Shown here: in pieces, positions 61,134 through 64,000 of the stretch
Numbering within the stretch: position 1 is the stretch's first letter
How the letters are laid out: each line of letters opens with the position of its first letter
Source of the DNA: Mariniflexile jejuense
Lineage (GTDB): Bacteria > Bacteroidota > Bacteroidia > Flavobacteriales > Flavobacteriaceae
Direction of reading: 5' to 3'
Assembly (NCBI RefSeq): GCF_042675665.1
Contig: NZ_JBHTJI010000001.1
Location: 1,674,001-1,738,000 of the forward strand
DNA length: 64,000 bases
Position numbers and translations under genes: made by a program
The notes under the pieces: generated by a model
What the model was told of the DNA's origin: nothing
Databases searched by the model: none
The model's input: only the letters and a program-made list of their open reading frames with translations

Positions 61134-61865
61134 TTAAACCTTGTTTCTACCCATTTCATTTGGATACAAACTAGGTAATGCATCGCTTTGAAAAAAGGCT
61201 TTTGTGTTAACATCCATTACAGATAGTTTGCCTTTAAACGCAGCACCTGTATCAACATTCCAAACATTTGCTGCTTTGGTAGGCACAGAAAAACCAAAAT
61301 TAGTGGTTGGTGTATGCCCAATAAAAATTTCGCTGTAATGTTTCAAACGGTTTGGAAACAAAAGAGAATCTTCTTTTATGTCTTTACTCATAGTTAACGC
61401 CATTTCCCAAAGTGTTCTATCAAAATAATAGGTAGCTTTAAAAACCTCTTTTTCAACACCATGCATAGAGGTAAAACCAGCATGGATAAACAAACGGTTA
61501 TCATCATCAATATAATATAACGGCATGTTTTTAAAAAATGTTAAATGCATGTTTTTTTCTTCTTTTGAAAAACCATTATAACTATCCATAGTTTCTTTAC
61601 CACCATGCATATACCAAGTTGCATCTACATGACCTGTTTCTAGCCAATTTTCACACCAAACATCATGATTTCCTTTTATAAAAATGCAGTTTATTTTTTC
61701 TGAAAGCGCTGTTAAAAATGCAATTACTTGTGCAGCTTCACTCCATCCATCTACATAATCGCCTACAAAAATAAGTGTATCATCTTCTGTAACCTCTACT
61801 TTATTTAATACTTGTATTAAAGCTTTTAACCCGCCGTGAATATCGCCAACAACCAATGTTCTCAT
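61134..61865 (-). CDS. metallophosphoesterase (PPP/ApaH-like)
   Basis: 243 residues from ATG 61865 (MRTLVVGDIHGG). Ligand motifs in order: GDIHG, GDYVDGW, KGNHDVW, HAGFTSMHG and GHTP, the PPP phosphoesterase pattern. It would be a serine/threonine phosphatase-like or dinucleotide phosphatase enzyme; the substrate is unknown. A TTG at 61886 lies within the TAGTTTTG promoter element and is not the start. It converges on the upstream plus-strand gene with an 8-nt gap. Confidence 0.9.
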   Translation of the reverse strand: MRTLVVGDIHGGLKALIQVLNKVEVTEDDTLIFVGDYVDGWSEAAQVIAFLTALSEKINCIFIKGNHDVWCENWLETGHVDATWYMHGGKETMDSYNGFSKEEKNMHLTFFKNMPLYYIDDDNRLFIHAGFTSMHGVEKEVFKATYYFDRTLWEMALTMSKDIKEDSLLFPNRLKHYSEIFIGHTPTTNFGFSVPTKAANVWNVDTGAAFKGKLSVMDVNTKAFFQSDALPSLYPNEMGRNKV

Positions 61866-61883
61866 GAAACTATTTTTTTTTTG

Positions 61884-61891
61884 CAAAACTA
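61884..61891 (-). promoter_or_regulatory. -7 element of the metallophosphoesterase gene
   Basis: TAGTTTTG on the minus strand, exact TAnnTTTG, 18 nt before the ATG at 61865; it explains the apparent TTG start at 61886. Confidence 0.5.
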
Positions 61892-61956
61892 AAGTTTTCT
61901 ATTAAGAATTATAGAATTGCAGATTAACTTTAGATTAAAATTTGAAGCAGTATAAT

Positions 61957-62964
61957 TTAATATTTTAAATATTGTGCCTTAATAATAGCTTCAACAGGTT
62001 TATTTTGTGGTGTAAATTGCGAATCGTTAACACCTCCAACTTCGCTGTAATTATGAAACCATTTCCATAAAAATCCGCCTGCAAACCAGTCTTCTTCCCA
62101 AAATGTTTCAAAAAGCACTTGGGTTGCATTGGCTTGTGCTTCTAAATTAACCACATTCATAGAAAGGTTGCTTTTCCAAGGTGCTTTTCCAGAAAAATCG
62201 ACGCTTCTATAACCATATTCAGTAAATAATATAGGTTTTTTGTAGGTTTCGTAAAATGCTTTTATGGTTGGTTTATGTGCTTTCCAACCCAATCTTAAAA
62301 CTTCAAGTGTTGGTGTTTTTTCGTCACTTACAGGAAAATAAGCATCAATACCAATAAAATCTAAATCGTTCCAAAAAGGTGTTCTATCGTATTCATTCCA
62401 ATTCGCAGCATAGGTTAATTTACCTTTGTAAACTTTTTTAATTTCAACTATTAATTGTTTCCAATAGTTTGGCCTATAATCTATAAAACTTTCTAATTCG
62501 GTACCAATACAAAAAATTTCCGCTTTAACAGCTTCAGCTACTTTTGCATTTTCTAAAATAAATTTTGAATACGATTCTTCAAGCAACTTCCAATCTTCTT
62601 CACTATTCATTTTTATGCCACCAGTAAATTCACCATGCCAAACCCAAATTTGGGGTTTAATCATAATTTTAATAGCGTGTTTTTTCAACCTTTCTACATA
62701 TTGTTTTACACCCGCTTCTGTTTCACCAAACCACTGTCTATTTGTATTAAATTGTATGTTTGGGTGTGTTAATTCTTTAATAAAACCAAACGGCATAATA
62801 GCGGCATAATTGGCATGAATAGCAATTACTGGCTTAATATGTTTTTCATTTATCGCGTCTCTTGAAGCTACAAAACTAACTCCGTTTATTTTTTCAGGTT
62901 TAAAAGAACTCATGGCGCAAGAAGACATAAGTAAACATAGTGTTACTTTAAAAATTGTTCTCAT
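61957..62964 (-). CDS. lipoprotein glycoside hydrolase, GH113-like TIM barrel
   Basis: 335 residues. The leader ends LLMSSC (lipobox, Cys16). The barrel shows an IMIKPQIWVWHGEFTGG strand, FCIGTELESF with the likely acid/base E156, and ILFTEYGYRSVDF with the likely nucleophile E249, as in family GH113 (beta-mannanase-type). The C-terminal AGGFLWKWFH fits the family. The actual glycan target is unknown. It is divergent from the oxidoreductase gene; a TAAATTTA element (one base off) lies in the gap. Confidence 0.85.
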   Translation of the reverse strand: MRTIFKVTLCLLMSSCAMSSFKPEKINGVSFVASRDAINEKHIKPVIAIHANYAAIMPFGFIKELTHPNIQFNTNRQWFGETEAGVKQYVERLKKHAIKIMIKPQIWVWHGEFTGGIKMNSEEDWKLLEESYSKFILENAKVAEAVKAEIFCIGTELESFIDYRPNYWKQLIVEIKKVYKGKLTYAANWNEYDRTPFWNDLDFIGIDAYFPVSDEKTPTLEVLRLGWKAHKPTIKAFYETYKKPILFTEYGYRSVDFSGKAPWKSNLSMNVVNLEAQANATQVLFETFWEEDWFAGGFLWKWFHNYSEVGGVNDSQFTPQNKPVEAIIKAQYLKY

Positions 62965-63060
62965 AACTAATTTTTATTGTTTAAATTTAAACAAAAACAA
63001 ATAACCCGTTAAGGTTTTAGTAGAAGCTTCGACAGAAAAAAAGGAATTGCAAACAAATTT

Positions 63061-64000
63061 ATGGAGCACATAGTTATTATTGGTAATGGTATTTCTGGCG
63101 TTACTGCAGCAAGACATATTCGAAAACTTTCAGACAAAAAAATTACGATTATTTCTGCAGAAAGTGATTATTTCTTTTCAAGAACTGCGCTTATGTATGT
63201 GTATATGGGACATATGAAATTTGAACATACACAACCTTATGAAAATTGGTTTTGGGAGAAAAACCGCATCGAATTAAAAAAAGGCTTCGTAAAAACTGTT
63301 GAAACCGAACATAAAATACTTCGTTTTGAAAATGGCGAAATTTTAAATTACGACAAACTTATTATTGCAACAGGTAGCAAACCCAATAAATTTGGCTGGA
63401 AAGGAGAAAATTTAAATGGTGTTATGGGCATGTACCACAAACAAGATTTAGAAAATCTGGAAAAACACGCACCAAACAACCAAGTATGTAAACGTACCGT
63501 AATTGTGGGCGGCGGTTTAATAGGTATTGAACTTGCTGAAATGTTAAATTCAAGGAATATTCCTGTTACATTTTTGGTTCGTGAATCTAGTTTTTGGAAC
63601 AACGTTTTACCTGAAGGTGAAAGCGAAATGATAAACAGGCATATTAAAAATCATCATATCGATTTACGACTATCGTCAAATTTAAAGGAAATAATTTCTG
63701 ATGAAAATGGCAATGTAAAATCGGTTATTATTGAAGAAACTGGCGAAGAAATACCATGTAATGTGGTTGGATTAACAGCTGGTGTAACACCAAATATCGA
63801 TTTTTTAAAAGATTCTAATATCGAAACTGGTAAAGGTGTGAAAGTGAACAAATTTCTTGAAACCAATATTCAAGATGTGTATGCTATTGGCGATTGTGCC
63901 GAACAACACGAACCTATTGGCTTTCGCAAACCAATTGAAGCCGTTTGGTACACTGGTAGAATGATGGGAGAAACACTAGCACAAACCATTTGCGGAAACC
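63061..64000 (+). CDS. NAD(P)/FAD-dependent oxidoreductase, N-terminal part
   Basis: The frame runs from ATG 63061 to the window edge (313 codons, no stop). It has two Rossmann motifs: FAD at VIIGNGISGVTAARHI and NAD(P) at VIVGGGLIGIELAEML, plus ATGSKPNKF and YAIGDCAEQHEP, the pyridine nucleotide-disulfide reductase pattern (NirB N-terminus or rubredoxin-reductase type). No redox CxxxxC disulfide motif is seen, so it is not a disulfide reductase. The electron partner cannot be told because the end is missing. Confidence 0.88.
   Translation, partial: MEHIVIIGNGISGVTAARHIRKLSDKKITIISAESDYFFSRTALMYVYMGHMKFEHTQPYENWFWEKNRIELKKGFVKTVETEHKILRFENGEILNYDKLIIATGSKPNKFGWKGENLNGVMGMYHKQDLENLEKHAPNNQVCKRTVIVGGGLIGIELAEMLNSRNIPVTFLVRESSFWNNVLPEGESEMINRHIKNHHIDLRLSSNLKEIISDENGNVKSVIIEETGEEIPCNVVGLTAGVTPNIDFLKDSNIETGKGVKVNKFLETNIQDVYAIGDCAEQHEPIGFRKPIEAVWYTGRMMGETLAQTICGN

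Overview
The window is A+T-rich, densely coded DNA from a gliding, aerobic member of the Bacteroidota, almost certainly the family Flavobacteriaceae. The evidence is type IX secretion genes (porU, porV), the gliding lipoprotein gene gldJ, two T9SS cargo proteins (one with a type A and one with a type B C-terminal signal), promoters of the TAnnTTTG type, almost no Shine-Dalgarno sequences, and an hpt-adk gene fusion. The genus cannot be fixed from the sequence alone. No IS element, phage, CRISPR array or rRNA was seen; one tRNA (Val, anticodon TAC) is present. The region reads as chromosomal core with one clearly specialised accessory locus.

Layout. 1-2.7 kb: the 3' end of an alpha-2-macroglobulin-like gene, a DoxX-like membrane protein, and a small predicted lipoprotein with a secreted M64 peptidase. 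2.7-7.6 kb: a DUF4136 lipoprotein, obg, the hpt-adk fusion, then divergent purK-purE. 7.7-11.9 kb: an M3 peptidase, a small membrane protein, an ECF sigma factor with a soluble zinc-finger partner, and a polytopic membrane protein. 12-17.5 kb: gcvP, then a ketoacyl synthase III / methyltransferase / glycosyltransferase trio. 17.5-25.6 kb: nuclease and PafA-type phosphatase, an MlaE/MlaF-type lipid ABC pair, DUF389 protein, sugar-nucleotide pyrophosphorylase, SprT-like protein, HAD phosphatase. 25.6-33.3 kb: a giant T9SS type B surface protein, SDR, M28 peptidase, and pyruvate dehydrogenase E2 and E1-alpha. 33.5-41.2 kb: cdd, porV, porU and divergent gldJ. 41.3-51 kb: murF, a PAS-LuxR regulator, tRNA-Val, folC-tonB-exbD-exbB, nhaD with an amino-acid dehydrogenase, and anmK. 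51-52.3 kb: acyl-CoA dehydrogenase. 52.4-59.5 kb: a nine-gene co-directional arsenosugar locus. 59.6-64 kb: a carboxypeptidase-regulatory-domain protein, a metallophosphoesterase, a GH113-like lipoprotein and the start of an FAD/NAD(P) oxidoreductase.

The most interesting system is the arsenosugar locus: AhpD-like protein, radical SAM ArsS, exported rhodanese, two small glycosyltransferases, a purine nucleoside phosphorylase, arsenite methyltransferase ArsM, a membrane di-iron hydroxylase and a DUF547 lipoprotein. Together these could methylate arsenite, transfer the deoxyadenosyl group, remove adenine and then glycosylate, and perhaps anchor or lipidate, the arsenosugar. The last steps are not biochemically settled.

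Beneath the genes the window carries repeated non-coding sequence: four exact copies of a 13-mer (CGCTTTCGCGGAA), several TTCCTGC-N4-GCAGGAA hairpins, and two copies of a longer intergenic element that starts just after a stop codon. Several apparent gene starts (TTG or GTG) are really part of the TAnnTTTG promoter element; the starts given here are corrected for that.
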